From an uncultured Alphaproteobacteria bacterium (GTDB lineage: Bacteria; Pseudomonadota; Alphaproteobacteria; HIMB59): a stretch of 64,000 nt of DNA. The notes beneath the pieces are model-generated. The model saw nothing but the letters and a program-made list of their open reading frames with translations, was not told the origin of the DNA and made no database searches. Every line of letters starts with the position of its first letter. Position 1 is the first letter of the stretch. The stretch covers positions 1 through 64,000 of the forward strand of contig CACJLA010000003.1 of NCBI GenBank assembly GCA_902594145.1. The letters run 5' to 3'. This document shows, piece after piece, positions 30,889 through 40,503 of this stretch. Both the position numbers and the translations under genes were made by a program.

Positions 30889-31827
30889 ATGCCTATAATA
30901 ATAAAAAGTAACTTATCAATTGAACTTACTCGTTTCATAAAGGCTAAATTATTAGGATATGATTTAGTTGTTTTGCCTACAGAGACTGTATATGGATTAG
31001 CTGGTTTAGGAACTAGTGTAAAAGCAGCAAAAAAAATTTATTCATTAAAAAAAAGACCTTTAAACAAAAAACTAATATTTCATTGTTCAAGTTTAAAAAT
31101 GGTCAATAAATTCTTCAAGTTGGATGATGAAAATTTAATTTTAGGTAAAAAAATTTGGCCTGGGCCACTTACTCTTGTCTTAAAAAGAAGATCAAAGGAA
31201 ATACCTTTTTCATTGACTTTAAATAATGAGTGTGCGGTAAGGATTCCAAATAATAAATTTACACTTAATTTGATAGATAAGTTAGGTAAGCCACTTGTGA
31301 TGCCATCAGCAAACAAATTCAAACAATTAAGTCCCATAAATAGTAAAATGGTTTTTAAACAATTTATTGATACAAATTTATTAATTATTGATGATGGAAA
31401 ATGTAATGTTGGCATAGAGTCTACATTGATAAGAATATCTGATCATAAACTGAAAATAATAAGGCCAGGACTAATTTCATTAGAGGATATAAAAAAAATT
31501 TTACCTTATATGGTTATTAGTAAGATAGGTAAAAATTTAAGTTTTTCTGGAACTTCCAAAAAGCATTATTCTCCAAAGAAGAAAGTATATTTAAATGTTA
31601 AACATTATAAAAAAGAATCCGCATTTATTAATTTTGGAGTTGATAAAAAAGGTCAGTTTAAAAATTTAAGTAGAAGTGAAAACCTTACTGAAGCTGCAAA
31701 AAATCTTTATCATTTTATATTTTTAGCAGATAATAATGATTTGTATAAAAACATAAGTATAGCACCTATTCCATATAAAAAAATAGGATTGGCTATAAAT
31801 GATAGGTTAATTAGAGCATCTAAATGA
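30889..31827 (+). CDS. tsaC: Threonylcarbamoyl-AMP synthase, Sua5 type
   Basis: Makes threonylcarbamoyl-AMP for the t6A modification of ANN-decoding tRNAs. At 312 residues it has the YrdC core (LPTETVYGLAGLG at 29-41, WPGPLTLVLK, VMPSANKF) and a C-terminal Sua5 domain (about 215-312, from the SFSGTSKKHYSP linker). It starts 65 nt from divergent glmU and overlaps the following flavoprotein gene by 4 nt. Confidence 0.93.
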   Translation: MPIIIKSNLSIELTRFIKAKLLGYDLVVLPTETVYGLAGLGTSVKAAKKIYSLKKRPLNKKLIFHCSSLKMVNKFFKLDDENLILGKKIWPGPLTLVLKRRSKEIPFSLTLNNECAVRIPNNKFTLNLIDKLGKPLVMPSANKFKQLSPINSKMVFKQFIDTNLLIIDDGKCNVGIESTLIRISDHKLKIIRPGLISLEDIKKILPYMVISKIGKNLSFSGTSKKHYSPKKKVYLNVKHYKKESAFINFGVDKKGQFKNLSRSENLTEAAKNLYHFIFLADNNDLYKNISIAPIPYKKIGLAINDRLIRASK

Positions 31828-33089
31828 AATTTCCAATAAAAACTTTCAAAAGAGGCGATCAGATTATTGCATTTCCAAAAAATACATTGGAAGTATCAAA
31901 ACTTTTAAAATTTGCAAGGAAATATAATTATGAAATTTTACCTATTGGTGGGGAGACAAATAGAGTTGATGGAACAAAGCCTCAATCTAATAGAACAATA
32001 ATATTAAATTTTAATAAAATGAAACGTATTGAAGAAATTGATAGTGATAATTATATAATTACAACACAAAGTGGCGCATTATTGAAGTCAATACAACAGG
32101 TAGCTGATAAAAAAGGGCTTTTTTTTCCTGTCAATATAGCGCCTAGTGACAAATGCACTATTGGTGGAAATATATCGACAAATGTGGGAGGTCTGCAAAC
32201 CTTAAGATATGGAAATATAGAAGATCATATAAATGGACTTGAAGTTGTTCTTAGTGATGGAACAATAATAGATTTTTTAAGTAAACTTAAAAAAGATAAT
32301 TTTGGCCCAAAGCTATGGAAAATTTTCTGTGGTTCTGAGGGCATTTTTGGAATAATTACAAAAGCTAATTTAAAAGTAATTCCAAAGAAAAAATATCGAA
32401 CAACATATTTAATAAAAGTACATAGCCTTAAAAAATCAGTAAGGCTTTTAAAAAATCTTAGAAGAAAATTTTATGATAATCTCACTAGCTTTGAAATAAT
32501 ATTTCCTATTCCTAGTAATTATTTATTTGATCAAACTGATGATGAATACAATTTAATAATAGAAATCCGATCAAATTATGAACATAATTATAAAAAAGAA
32601 TTATTAAGTAGCATAAATATTAACTATTTTAAAGTTAATAAAATTGAAGAAAATATTTCTAATTCATGGATCTGGAAGAAGAGAGAAGAATTAGTATACA
32701 ATCAATCAAAATATAATTTTCAACAAAAATTTGACATTTCACTGCCTTTAGATAAGTGGACCGTATTTATAAATAAAATAGAGCTATTTACAAAAAATAA
32801 TAAATCTTTCACACCTTATTTTTTCGGACATCTTGGAGATGGTAATTTACATTGTAATTTTAAAATTGAACCTAATACAAAAAAAAATAATTTGATGCTC
32901 TCTAAATTTGTATACCAACTTGTTATTCAAAATCATGGTAGTATTGCTGCTGAACACGGTCTTGGATTAAAAAAAAATAATCTTTTAAAAAATTATAGAT
33001 CTAAGAACTATTATAATTTTATTAAAAAATTAAAAAATCATTTAGATCCTGATTTCAAATTAGGAAAAAATAAGCTATTTAAGGCTTAA
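31824..33089 (+). CDS. FAD-linked oxidase, GlcD/D-2-hydroxyacid dehydrogenase type
   Basis: A 421-aa flavoprotein of the vanillyl-alcohol-oxidase fold. The N-terminal FAD-binding part shows PIGGETNRVDG and GGNISTNVGG followed by LRYGN; the C-terminal part has HLGDGNLHCN and AAEHGLG, the substrate and metal region of D-lactate, glycolate and D-2-hydroxyglutarate dehydrogenases. Substrate cannot be fixed from sequence. It overlaps tsaC by 4 nt, and its 3' end overlaps convergent puuB by 15 nt. Confidence 0.88.
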   Translation: MKFPIKTFKRGDQIIAFPKNTLEVSKLLKFARKYNYEILPIGGETNRVDGTKPQSNRTIILNFNKMKRIEEIDSDNYIITTQSGALLKSIQQVADKKGLFFPVNIAPSDKCTIGGNISTNVGGLQTLRYGNIEDHINGLEVVLSDGTIIDFLSKLKKDNFGPKLWKIFCGSEGIFGIITKANLKVIPKKKYRTTYLIKVHSLKKSVRLLKNLRRKFYDNLTSFEIIFPIPSNYLFDQTDDEYNLIIEIRSNYEHNYKKELLSSININYFKVNKIEENISNSWIWKKREELVYNQSKYNFQQKFDISLPLDKWTVFINKIELFTKNNKSFTPYFFGHLGDGNLHCNFKIEPNTKKNNLMLSKFVYQLVIQNHGSIAAEHGLGLKKNNLLKNYRSKNYYNFIKKLKNHLDPDFKLGKNKLFKA

Positions 33090-34364
33090 ATTATCTTTTA
33101 ACTTAAAATAACTCATAGCCAGTACTAACAAGGGTTTATCAATTATACCAAATCCTGGAAAATTTTTATGTTTAAATTTTTCAAATAAACTCAAATTATT
33201 ATTTTGATTTGTTATTTCATATGCCAACATTTTGCCGACCATAGTTGTTATAGCTAAACCATGGCCTGAATATCCTTGTGCAAAAAAAATATTATTATCT
33301 ATACTACCTATGTGAGGAAATCTATTTACAGTTATAGCAACATGGCCACTCCAAGTACACCAGGCTTTAAATTTTTCTAATCCAGGTAATATTTTTCTAA
33401 TACTTTTTTTTAAGGATAGTTCTAAATTAATTGGATCTATATTTGAGTAGCTTACACCTCCACCAAAAATCAAATTATTATTCGAGTCTAATCTAAAATA
33501 ATTTAATACAAATAACATATCACCAACTGTTATAGGTTTTCGAAAATACTTATCTAATTCTTTTCTTGGAATTTGTGTAAATGCAGATACATACGTTTTA
33601 ACAGGCATTATCTTTCTTCTTAAACTCTTATTCAAGTCACCAATATAAGCATTACAACAGATAATTAACTTATCTGCTTTTATATTAATATTTTTTTCAG
33701 TATTTATTGTTACTTTATTTTGAGAGTTATATGAGATCACTCCTGTATCTTCAAATATTTTACAATTTTTATTTTTTAATAGCTCTTTTGCTAATCCTAA
33801 ACAATAGTTTAAAGGATGAATTTGGCCACATTCTGAGTCATACATTGCAGATTTATAATATGGACTCTCAAAATACTGCTCCATTTGAGATTTAGAGAGA
33901 TATGTCGCTGACTCATAATTGTATTCGGTTTGCAACTGGTCAACATATTTTTTTAGTTCTTCGTCATGAGATTTATTTATTGCAGCTTGTATATAACCTT
34001 CAATTAAATCGCACTGTATATTTAAATCTTTAATATTTTTTTTTACTTCTCTAACGGCCTCTAATGTGAACTGCCATAATGTCTTAATTTCATCTTGTGT
34101 ATGTTTTTGACCAGAGTAATTTTCACCTGAAAAGCTGTGTAATAACTGTCCGCCATTTCTTCCAGATGCCCCCCAACCTACTTTATTTTTTTCTAAAATG
34201 ACTATATTCAAACTAGGGTTAATCTTAGATAGATACAATGCTGAAGAAATCCCTGATAATCCAGCACCAATGATGCAAACATCACATTGTAAGCTCTCAC
34301 TTAATTTGCTAGTATCAATTTTGAATGCTTTTGTTCTTACATAATAATTATCTGAGTAATCCAT
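33075..34364 (-). CDS. puuB: FAD-dependent amine oxidoreductase, PuuB-like
   Basis: A 429-aa DadA/PuuB-type flavoprotein. The dinucleotide motif GAGLSGISSA lies near the N-terminus; GWGASGRNGGQ and the C-terminal GYSGHGLAITTMVGK complete the FAD site. Homologues oxidise gamma-glutamylputrescine to the aldehyde. Neighbouring puuA and the agmatine/putrescine operon support that role. I chose ATG 34364 because the upstream TTG and ATG add only MILMYL. It is divergent from puuA across about 40 nt and overlaps the upstream convergent flavoprotein by 15 nt. A related amine substrate is possible. Confidence 0.82.
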   Translation of the reverse strand: MDYSDNYYVRTKAFKIDTSKLSESLQCDVCIIGAGLSGISSALYLSKINPSLNIVILEKNKVGWGASGRNGGQLLHSFSGENYSGQKHTQDEIKTLWQFTLEAVREVKKNIKDLNIQCDLIEGYIQAAINKSHDEELKKYVDQLQTEYNYESATYLSKSQMEQYFESPYYKSAMYDSECGQIHPLNYCLGLAKELLKNKNCKIFEDTGVISYNSQNKVTINTEKNINIKADKLIICCNAYIGDLNKSLRRKIMPVKTYVSAFTQIPRKELDKYFRKPITVGDMLFVLNYFRLDSNNNLIFGGGVSYSNIDPINLELSLKKSIRKILPGLEKFKAWCTWSGHVAITVNRFPHIGSIDNNIFFAQGYSGHGLAITTMVGKMLAYEITNQNNNLSLFEKFKHKNFPGFGIIDKPLLVLAMSYFKLKDNLSLK

Positions 34365-34404
34365 CAGATACATAAGTATCAAATTTTTAAGGTTAGTTAT
34401 AGCT

Positions 34405-35757
34405 ATGAATGATTATGTTGATTGGTTAAAAAAAAATAAAATTACTGAGGTTGAGTGTATGATCCCAGATAATTCAGGTATTCCAAGAGGTAAGATACTA
34501 CCTACAAAAAAATTTTTAAGTTCAATTGACTCTGATGGATTGAGGTTACCTCTTGCCCTATTTAAATTAGCAGTATCAAGAGATGTAACTTATTCAATAG
34601 ACGATCAAATTCTTAATCCTACTGATGGTGATTTTATTTTAAAACCTGATTTTAGCACTCTTAGAACTGTGCCATGGTACGATGAACCAACTGCTCAAGT
34701 AATATGTGATGCTGTTGACAATAATGATAATGTTATAGAAGTTCATTCTAGAGGTATTTTAAAAAAAGTTATAAGTCTTTATGAAAAAATGGGACTAGAG
34801 CCCATTGTTGCTCCTGAAATTGAATTTTATTTAGTAAAAAAAAATAATGACCCTGATAACCCATTGGAGACCCCAAGTGGGCAATCAGGAAGAATAGAAA
34901 AAGGAAACCAGTCGTATGGGATTGATGCAGTTAATGAGTTTGACCATATTTTTGAGGACTTATATGATTATTGCGAAGCTCAGGAATTAGATGTAGAAAA
35001 TATTAACCATGAAGATGGACCTGCGCAGATGGAAATTAACTTCAAACATGGAAATCCTCTTGAGTTAGCAGATCAGGTTTTTTTATTTAAAAGAACTCTA
35101 AGACAAACTGCTTTAAAACATAATTTATATGCAACTTTTATGGCTAAACCAATGGAAGACAGTCCTGGAAACTCCATGCATATACATCAATCAATTTTAA
35201 AAAAAAATAAACCAATGTTCGTTGATAAAAATCTTAAAACAACAAAACTTTTTGACAACTATTTAGGAGGATTGCAAAAATATTCTAAGTCCTTTTTACC
35301 TCTCTTCGCCCCTAACGTTAATTCATTTAAGAGATTAAGAGGTTTTTGGGAAGAGGGAACTCCTTTTAATTTAAATTGGGGTTTTGAAAACCGTACTTGT
35401 GGTTTTAGAGTTCCAAATTTTAACTCTGCTAATCAAGCAAGGATTGAAAATAGATTATGTGGCTCAGACGTTAATCCATATTTAGCAATAGCTGCTACTT
35501 TATCTGCGGGATACTTGGGTATTAAAAAAAAATTAAAAGCTACACCAGAAACAAAAAAAGCAGCTTATAATGTCAATGTATCATTAACAGAAAGTATCTA
35601 TCAATCAATTGATACTTTTTCTAGATCTAAAGAAGCTAAAGAAATATTTGGTGAAACTTTCATAGAATTATTTTGTTCAATTAAAGACTTAGAAGTTAAT
35701 GCATATAATAAAATAATTACAGCTTGGGAGAGAGAATATTTACTTCTTAATGTTTGA
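34405..35757 (+). CDS. puuA: Gamma-glutamylpolyamine synthetase, glutamine synthetase family (PuuA-like)
   Basis: 450 residues of the glutamine synthetase fold (type III/PuuA group). The catalytic domain has APEIEFYL, NHEDGPAQMEIN, GNSMHIHQS and ENRLCGSDVNPYLAIAA, so the metal and ATP residues are present. PuuA ligates glutamate to putrescine as the first step of the gamma-glutamyl pathway to GABA. The N-terminal MIPDNSGIPRGK is typical of this non-GlnA group. It is divergent from puuB and its 3' end overlaps potI by 18 nt. Function is supported by context but could be another amine. Confidence 0.85.
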   Translation: MNDYVDWLKKNKITEVECMIPDNSGIPRGKILPTKKFLSSIDSDGLRLPLALFKLAVSRDVTYSIDDQILNPTDGDFILKPDFSTLRTVPWYDEPTAQVICDAVDNNDNVIEVHSRGILKKVISLYEKMGLEPIVAPEIEFYLVKKNNDPDNPLETPSGQSGRIEKGNQSYGIDAVNEFDHIFEDLYDYCEAQELDVENINHEDGPAQMEINFKHGNPLELADQVFLFKRTLRQTALKHNLYATFMAKPMEDSPGNSMHIHQSILKKNKPMFVDKNLKTTKLFDNYLGGLQKYSKSFLPLFAPNVNSFKRLRGFWEEGTPFNLNWGFENRTCGFRVPNFNSANQARIENRLCGSDVNPYLAIAATLSAGYLGIKKKLKATPETKKAAYNVNVSLTESIYQSIDTFSRSKEAKEIFGETFIELFCSIKDLEVNAYNKIITAWEREYLLLNV

Positions 35758-36558
35758 TCGATTAACAAAATAAACACTTATTGCAGCTGATACAACAATC
35801 AACATTATAATTGCTGATAGAGCATTTACCTCAGGGCTTAAACCCAATCTGACTTTAGAGAATACCACAATAGGTAAAGTATTAGCGCCAGGTCCAGTAG
35901 TAAAACTAGCAACAACTAAATCATCCAAGGAAAGAGTAAATGCAAGCAGCCAGCCAGATATAATAGAGGGTAATATAACAGGTGCTGTAATTTTCCAAAA
36001 AATCATATTAGGAATTGTTCCTAAATCTTGAGCGGCCTCTTCAATATTTTTATCATAGCTACTTAATCTAGATTGAATTATGACTGCTACAAAAGCTACT
36101 GAGAAAGTTATGTGAGAAATTAAAACTGTGAGTTGTCCTTTTGAAGAAGGAAAGCCGATTATATGATTGGATGATATAAAAAATAATAATAAAGACAGAC
36201 CTAAGATTATCTCTGGCATAACTAAAGGAGAAGAACTTAAGAAAATAAAAAAGGGCCTTGCTGGTATTTTTGATATTCTTGTTAATGAAAAACCAATCAT
36301 CACCCCCATAATTGTTGCAAAAGTTGCAGATAAAGAAGCTATTTTTATACTTATATAAAAAGCCTCTAATATTTGTTCATTTTGGAATAGTTCTTTATAC
36401 CATCTAAATGAAAATCCCTTCCAAACCATTACCCTTTTATTGTCATTAAATGAATAGGCAATAAGAGTTAAAATGGGGAAGTAGAGAAAAGAGAAACCTA
36501 ATACTAAAGTAAAGATTTTGAAAAAAAGTTTATTCATTCTTAAAATTGTATTTTGCAT
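35740..36558 (-). CDS. potI: Putrescine ABC transporter permease PotI
   Basis: 272-aa inner-membrane permease with about six hydrophobic helices and the cytoplasmic EAA loop (EEAAQDLGTIPNMIFWKITAPVI, split here: EEAAQDLG then a conserved Ile/Pro turn). It pairs with PotH to form the channel of the putrescine importer. Its ATG overlaps potH by 29 nt, or less if a later start is used (MNKLFFK at 36537). It is the last gene of aguA-aguB-potFGHI and runs into convergent puuA. Confidence 0.9.
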   Translation of the reverse strand: MQNTILRMNKLFFKIFTLVLGFSFLYFPILTLIAYSFNDNKRVMVWKGFSFRWYKELFQNEQILEAFYISIKIASLSATFATIMGVMIGFSLTRISKIPARPFFIFLSSSPLVMPEIILGLSLLLFFISSNHIIGFPSSKGQLTVLISHITFSVAFVAVIIQSRLSSYDKNIEEAAQDLGTIPNMIFWKITAPVILPSIISGWLLAFTLSLDDLVVASFTTGPGANTLPIVVFSKVRLGLSPEVNALSAIIMLIVVSAAISVYFVNRSNIKK

Positions 36559-37423
36559 ACATTAATTGAAATATAACTATTGGAAAAACTAGAATTACAA
36601 TTCCTGACATTGCGAGTGCGCTAGCAACAGGCCAGTCTCTATTGACAAAAAATTCATCCCAAATTATTTTTCCAAAATAAAGTTTATCACTCCCCCCTAG
36701 CATCTCTGGAATTACAAATTCTCCAACCACTGGTATAAAAACTAACATACTGCCCGCAATGATACCTGGTAATGATAGAGGTAGGATAACTTTTAAAAAT
36801 GTATTTACAGGCTTTGCTCCTAAGTCATTGGCTGCATCAATCAAGTTTAAATCAAACTTAACTAAATATCCATATAATGGCAAAATCATGAATGGTAGAT
36901 ATGTGTAAACTACTCCTAAAATTACTGCATAGTGGTTATGTAGCATTGATATAGGCTCAGTTAAAAAACCTAAATGTATGAGAATAGAATTTATAATACC
37001 AGAGCCTTGTAGTAAAACTTTCCAAGCATATACTCTTAAAAGAAATGAAGTCCAAAATGGAATGATAAGCAAAACTAAAAGAATGATCCTTATATTTGCT
37101 TGAGATTTAGCGACATAAAAAGCTATCGGATAGCCAATTACTAAACATAATATTGTTGATGTAAAAGCTAAGGACAATGAATTTAAGTAAGATCTGATAT
37201 AAAAAGGATCTGAAAAAATAAAAAGGTAATTACTGAGTGTTGAGTCAAATTTAAATCCCTCTTCAGATAAGGAAAAAAGATCTCTATAAGGTGGCATGCC
37301 CCATTCAGATACAGATATTGAAATTTTAAAAATTAAAGCTAAGGGGATAAAGAAGAATAAAACAAGCCAAAAATAAGGGGTAAAAACGAACCAAAAATTT
37401 TGTTTTTTAAAGTATCTAATCAT
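36530..37423 (-). CDS. potH: Putrescine ABC transporter permease PotH
   Basis: Permease of about 297 aa when started at ATG 37423 (MIRYFKKQ). That start overlaps potG by 8 nt and avoids the 56-nt overlap of the longest frame. Six hydrophobic helices and the EAA-type loop DAANDLGAKPVNTF are visible, with a large periplasmic loop after the first helix as in PotB/PotH. It forms the membrane channel with PotI and is energised by PotG. Confidence 0.9.
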   Translation of the reverse strand: MIRYFKKQNFWFVFTPYFWLVLFFFIPLALIFKISISVSEWGMPPYRDLFSLSEEGFKFDSTLSNYLFIFSDPFYIRSYLNSLSLAFTSTILCLVIGYPIAFYVAKSQANIRIILLVLLIIPFWTSFLLRVYAWKVLLQGSGIINSILIHLGFLTEPISMLHNHYAVILGVVYTYLPFMILPLYGYLVKFDLNLIDAANDLGAKPVNTFLKVILPLSLPGIIAGSMLVFIPVVGEFVIPEMLGGSDKLYFGKIIWDEFFVNRDWPVASALAMSGIVILVFPIVIFQLMYAKYNFKNE

Positions 37424-38474
37424 TAAACAAAAATATTGATGAGTCATTAAATTTAAATTCAACTTTATCATCCCACTTAATTTGTAGATTATCTGAAACT
37501 AAACTATTTTGCATAAATGAGTAAAATTGAATTCCATTTACTTCAACCAAGTATTTAGTGTAACTACCTAAATAAGCTATCTCTTTAACAATACCAACAT
37601 TTGAGTTACCAGATTGATTTTCAATTTTTTTAATATTAATTTTTTCAGGCCTTATTAAACATTTATTAAAATTTTTATTATTATTAATATTTTTAATTTC
37701 GTAATTTAAGTCTTTAATTATTATTTGATTATCTATGTTTAGAATATGAAATATATTTGCTGTACCTATAAAATTTGCGATATATGTATTCTTAGGTTTT
37801 TCATAAATTTCAACAGGGTTTCCAACTTGGAGAATTTCACCATTTTGCATAATAGCCATTCTGTCAGATAATGAAATTGCCTCCTCCTGGTCATGGGTAA
37901 CAATAATAAAGGTAATACCTAATTTATTCTGCAAGTTAACTAACTCGAATTGTGTTTGTATTCTTAGTTGTTTGTCTAGAGCAGCAAGTGGTTCATCTAA
38001 TAAAAGTAATTTAGGTTTTTTCACTAAACACCTAGCTAATGCAACACGTTGTTGTTGGCCACCAGATATTTCATTTACTTTTCTTTCCTCTAGGCCATTT
38101 AACTCTAATAAATTTAAAATTTCATTGACACGATTATTGATTTCTTGCTTTGAAATACTTTCCTCTTTTAGTCCAAATTTGATGTTATTAGTCACATTAA
38201 GATGAGGGAATAAAGCATAATTTTGAAACATTATATTTAGTGGTCTTATGTATGGAGGAAGGTTAGTTATATCATTTCCTTCTAGTAATATTTTTCCCTG
38301 ATTAGGTTTTTCAAAACCAGCTATAATTCTTAACAGGGTTGATTTTCCACAACCTGAAGAACCAAGCAGACTAAATATTTCAGATTTTTCTATTTTGAGA
38401 TTAACTCTGTCTAATGCCAAGATATCACCAAATCTTTTAGTTACATCTATTATTTCTAAGAAAGAATTTGACAT
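37416..38474 (-). CDS. potG: Putrescine ABC transporter ATPase PotG
   Basis: 352-aa ABC ATPase: Walker A GSSGCGKST, Q-loop, signature ISGGQQQRVALARCL, Walker B LLLLDEPLAALD and the switch His in VTHDQEEA. A C-terminal TOBE domain (about 260-350) is typical of spermidine/putrescine and iron importers. It couples ATP hydrolysis to uptake through PotHI. It follows potF after 52 nt that hold a strong hairpin, and overlaps potH by 8 nt. Confidence 0.93.
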   Translation of the reverse strand: MSNSFLEIIDVTKRFGDILALDRVNLKIEKSEIFSLLGSSGCGKSTLLRIIAGFEKPNQGKILLEGNDITNLPPYIRPLNIMFQNYALFPHLNVTNNIKFGLKEESISKQEINNRVNEILNLLELNGLEERKVNEISGGQQQRVALARCLVKKPKLLLLDEPLAALDKQLRIQTQFELVNLQNKLGITFIIVTHDQEEAISLSDRMAIMQNGEILQVGNPVEIYEKPKNTYIANFIGTANIFHILNIDNQIIIKDLNYEIKNINNNKNFNKCLIRPEKINIKKIENQSGNSNVGIVKEIAYLGSYTKYLVEVNGIQFYSFMQNSLVSDNLQIKWDDKVEFKFNDSSIFLFND

Positions 38475-38484
38475 GAAAAGTTAG

Positions 38485-38520
38485 TTTAAGGCGCAACTTG
38501 ACACCAAGTTGCACCTTAAA
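38485..38520 (-). promoter_or_regulatory. Strong hairpin in the potF-potG intergenic region
   Basis: An inverted repeat of 16-nt arms (38485-38500 and 38505-38520) with a 4-nt loop. The RNA on the minus strand pairs TTTAAGG, a T-G wobble and GCAACTTG around GTGT. It lies just after the potF stop and before potG. The sequence after it (CTAACTTTTC) is a poor U-tract, so it is better read as an mRNA-stabilising or partial-termination element that lets the binding protein exceed the membrane parts. Confidence 0.75.
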
Positions 38521-38526
38521 ATTAAT

Positions 38527-39594
38527 TTATTGAGAAGCTTTAAAGCTATTAAATACTCTTGAAGATATTCTGGACTTTTGAGGTGAGTCTGCGGTATCTG
38601 CAAATAGTTTAGTTAAAGTTTCCTCTGTAGGGTAAATCGCTGGGTCTGAGAGAATTTCAGGGTCAATCAGTCCTTCGGTTGTGTTGGCTACTAAATTAGG
38701 ATTGGAATACCAAACATAATTGGTAATTTCAGCAACAACTTCTGGTCTTAAAATATAGTCAATGAATTTATGAGCATTTTCTACATTTTTAGCATCTGCT
38801 GGTATTCCCATCATATCAAACCATATAACAGTCCCCTCGTTAGGAATTGAATACCAAACTTCCTCAATTTCTTCGTATGCTGCTATGAAAACATCACCTG
38901 ACCAACCAATTGCTAAACATATTTCACCGTTTGCTAAATCATCTATGTATTGAGATGAGTCAAAATACTTAATATGTGGTCTAATTTTATTTAATAGGTC
39001 TAAAGCTTCTTGATTAGCTTTGGTATTTTCAGTATTTGGATCATGACCTAGATAATTGAGTGCAATTTCTACAATCTCACTTGGTGCATCTAAAAAAGCA
39101 ACACCGCAGTCCTCATATTTAGAAATTTCATTTACATCAAATATAATATCCCAGGACTCAACATCTCCGCCTCTTTCTTCAACAGCCGCAACGTTATAAC
39201 CAATACCAGTTGTTCCATACATATAATTCACAGAGTAGTCACCACCAGGGTCATGAGCATCTGTTTTTTCTAAAACACTTGGATCTAAATTTTTAAGATT
39301 TGGAATCATACTTTTATCTAGTTTTTGAAAAACTCCGGCTTTAATTTGATTTTCCATAAAAGATCCTGATGGAACGACCAAGTCATAACCACTTCCTCCA
39401 GCTAAAAGCTTAGCTTCTAAAACTTCATTAGAGTCAAAAACATCGTAAGTTACATCAATACCAGTTTCTTCCTCAAAGTTTGAAATGGTATCTTCTGCTA
39501 TATAATCTGACCAATTATATATAAATAACTCTTCTTTAGCGCTTAAACTCATAGGGAGCATTAAGACTAAAAGAGTTGTTAGAAATTTATTCAT
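38527..39594 (-). CDS. potF: Putrescine-binding periplasmic protein PotF
   Basis: A 355-aa solute-binding protein with a signal peptide (MNKFLTTLLVLMLPMSLSA, cut before KEELF). The ligand-site motif NWSDYIAEDT and VFDSNEVLEAKLLAGGSGYD match PotF closely, pointing to putrescine rather than spermidine. I chose ATG 39594 because an AGGAG Shine-Dalgarno lies 7 nt upstream and the longer frame would translate that site. It delivers ligand to PotGHI. It lies 51 nt after aguB and is followed by a hairpin. Confidence 0.93.
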   Translation of the reverse strand: MNKFLTTLLVLMLPMSLSAKEELFIYNWSDYIAEDTISNFEEETGIDVTYDVFDSNEVLEAKLLAGGSGYDLVVPSGSFMENQIKAGVFQKLDKSMIPNLKNLDPSVLEKTDAHDPGGDYSVNYMYGTTGIGYNVAAVEERGGDVESWDIIFDVNEISKYEDCGVAFLDAPSEIVEIALNYLGHDPNTENTKANQEALDLLNKIRPHIKYFDSSQYIDDLANGEICLAIGWSGDVFIAAYEEIEEVWYSIPNEGTVIWFDMMGIPADAKNVENAHKFIDYILRPEVVAEITNYVWYSNPNLVANTTEGLIDPEILSDPAIYPTEETLTKLFADTADSPQKSRISSRVFNSFKASQ

Positions 39595-39597
39595 ATT

Positions 39598-39606
39598 ACC
39601 TCTCCT
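39598..39606 (-). promoter_or_regulatory. Ribosome binding site of potF
   Basis: AGGAGAGGT, a near-perfect match to the 16S anti-Shine-Dalgarno, with AGGAG 7 nt before ATG 39594. It is the strongest Shine-Dalgarno I noticed in this window and it decides the start of potF, as expected for an abundant binding protein. Confidence 0.75.
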
Positions 39607-39645
39607 CTTCATTTAAGTAGTAATAAAATAATATGATAGTTTTAG

Positions 39646-40503
39646 TTAAAAATCACAAATATTTTTGTATAGATCTGGTCTTCGGTCTCTAAAATTACCC
39701 CAAGATTGGCGATATTTAGTTATCTCAGAAAAATTAAAATTTTTAGATACAAAACCTTCCTCTTCTCTATTCATTTCAATTTCAATATTACCCAAATGAT
39801 TAGCGATAAAAGAACTCCCATAAAAGGTAACGGAAATTGAACCCTCTACCTCTGTGCCAATTCTATTGGATGCAATAACAGGAATTTGATTTGCAGCTGC
39901 ATGTCCCCTCATAACATTTTGCCAGTGATCTTTTGAGTCTAATAAAGGGTCCTGAGGTTCAGAACCAATCGCAGTAGGAAATAATAAAATATCTGCGCCA
40001 GATAAAGTCATTGACCTAGCACACTCTGGAAACCATTGATCCCAACATATACCACAGCCAATATTTCCAAACTTAGTTTTAAAAACCTTAAAACCTGTAT
40101 CTCCAGGTTCAAAGTAAAATTTTTCATTGTAACCAGGTCCTTCTGGTATATGAGACTTACGATAAAGCTCACTTAATTTTCCATCAGAGTTAATTACGAC
40201 CAAAGAATTAAAAAAACTTTTATTTTTTTTCTCAAAGAAACTTAATGGTATTACCATGTTGTGGCTTTTGCAAAAATTTGAGAATATTTCAAATAATTTA
40301 TTACTTGGAAATTCAATAGCATATTCAAAAAACTTTTCATCTTGTGTTGAACAAAAATACTCACTTTGAAATAACTCCTGTAAGAGGAGGATATTAACTT
40401 TTTGTTTTGATGCCTCACCAGCCAAATAAAGTGCTTTATTGATATTAGCTTCTTTGTCGTTTTTTATTGACTTAAATTGGGATACTGCAACGTTTACATT
40501 CAT
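39646..40503 (-). CDS. aguB: N-carbamoylputrescine amidase
   Basis: Hydrolyses N-carbamoylputrescine to putrescine, CO2 and ammonia. A 285-aa nitrilase-superfamily enzyme: catalytic Glu in LLQELFQ (near 43), Lys in YRKSHIPEGPG (near 116) and Cys in GCGICWDQWFPE (near 153). The HIPEGPGYNEKFYF stretch is characteristic of AguB. It overlaps aguA by 4 nt and is followed by potF, which supports joint agmatine/putrescine use. Confidence 0.94.
   Translation of the reverse strand: MNVNVAVSQFKSIKNDKEANINKALYLAGEASKQKVNILLLQELFQSEYFCSTQDEKFFEYAIEFPSNKLFEIFSNFCKSHNMVIPLSFFEKKNKSFFNSLVVINSDGKLSELYRKSHIPEGPGYNEKFYFEPGDTGFKVFKTKFGNIGCGICWDQWFPECARSMTLSGADILLFPTAIGSEPQDPLLDSKDHWQNVMRGHAAANQIPVIASNRIGTEVEGSISVTFYGSSFIANHLGNIEIEMNREEEGFVSKNFNFSEITKYRQSWGNFRDRRPDLYKNICDF

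Noticed and set aside
37424..37471. Longer potH start giving a 56-nt overlap with potG
   Set aside because: The added residues look unlike a permease N-terminus; ATG 37423 gives a normal start and an 8-nt overlap.
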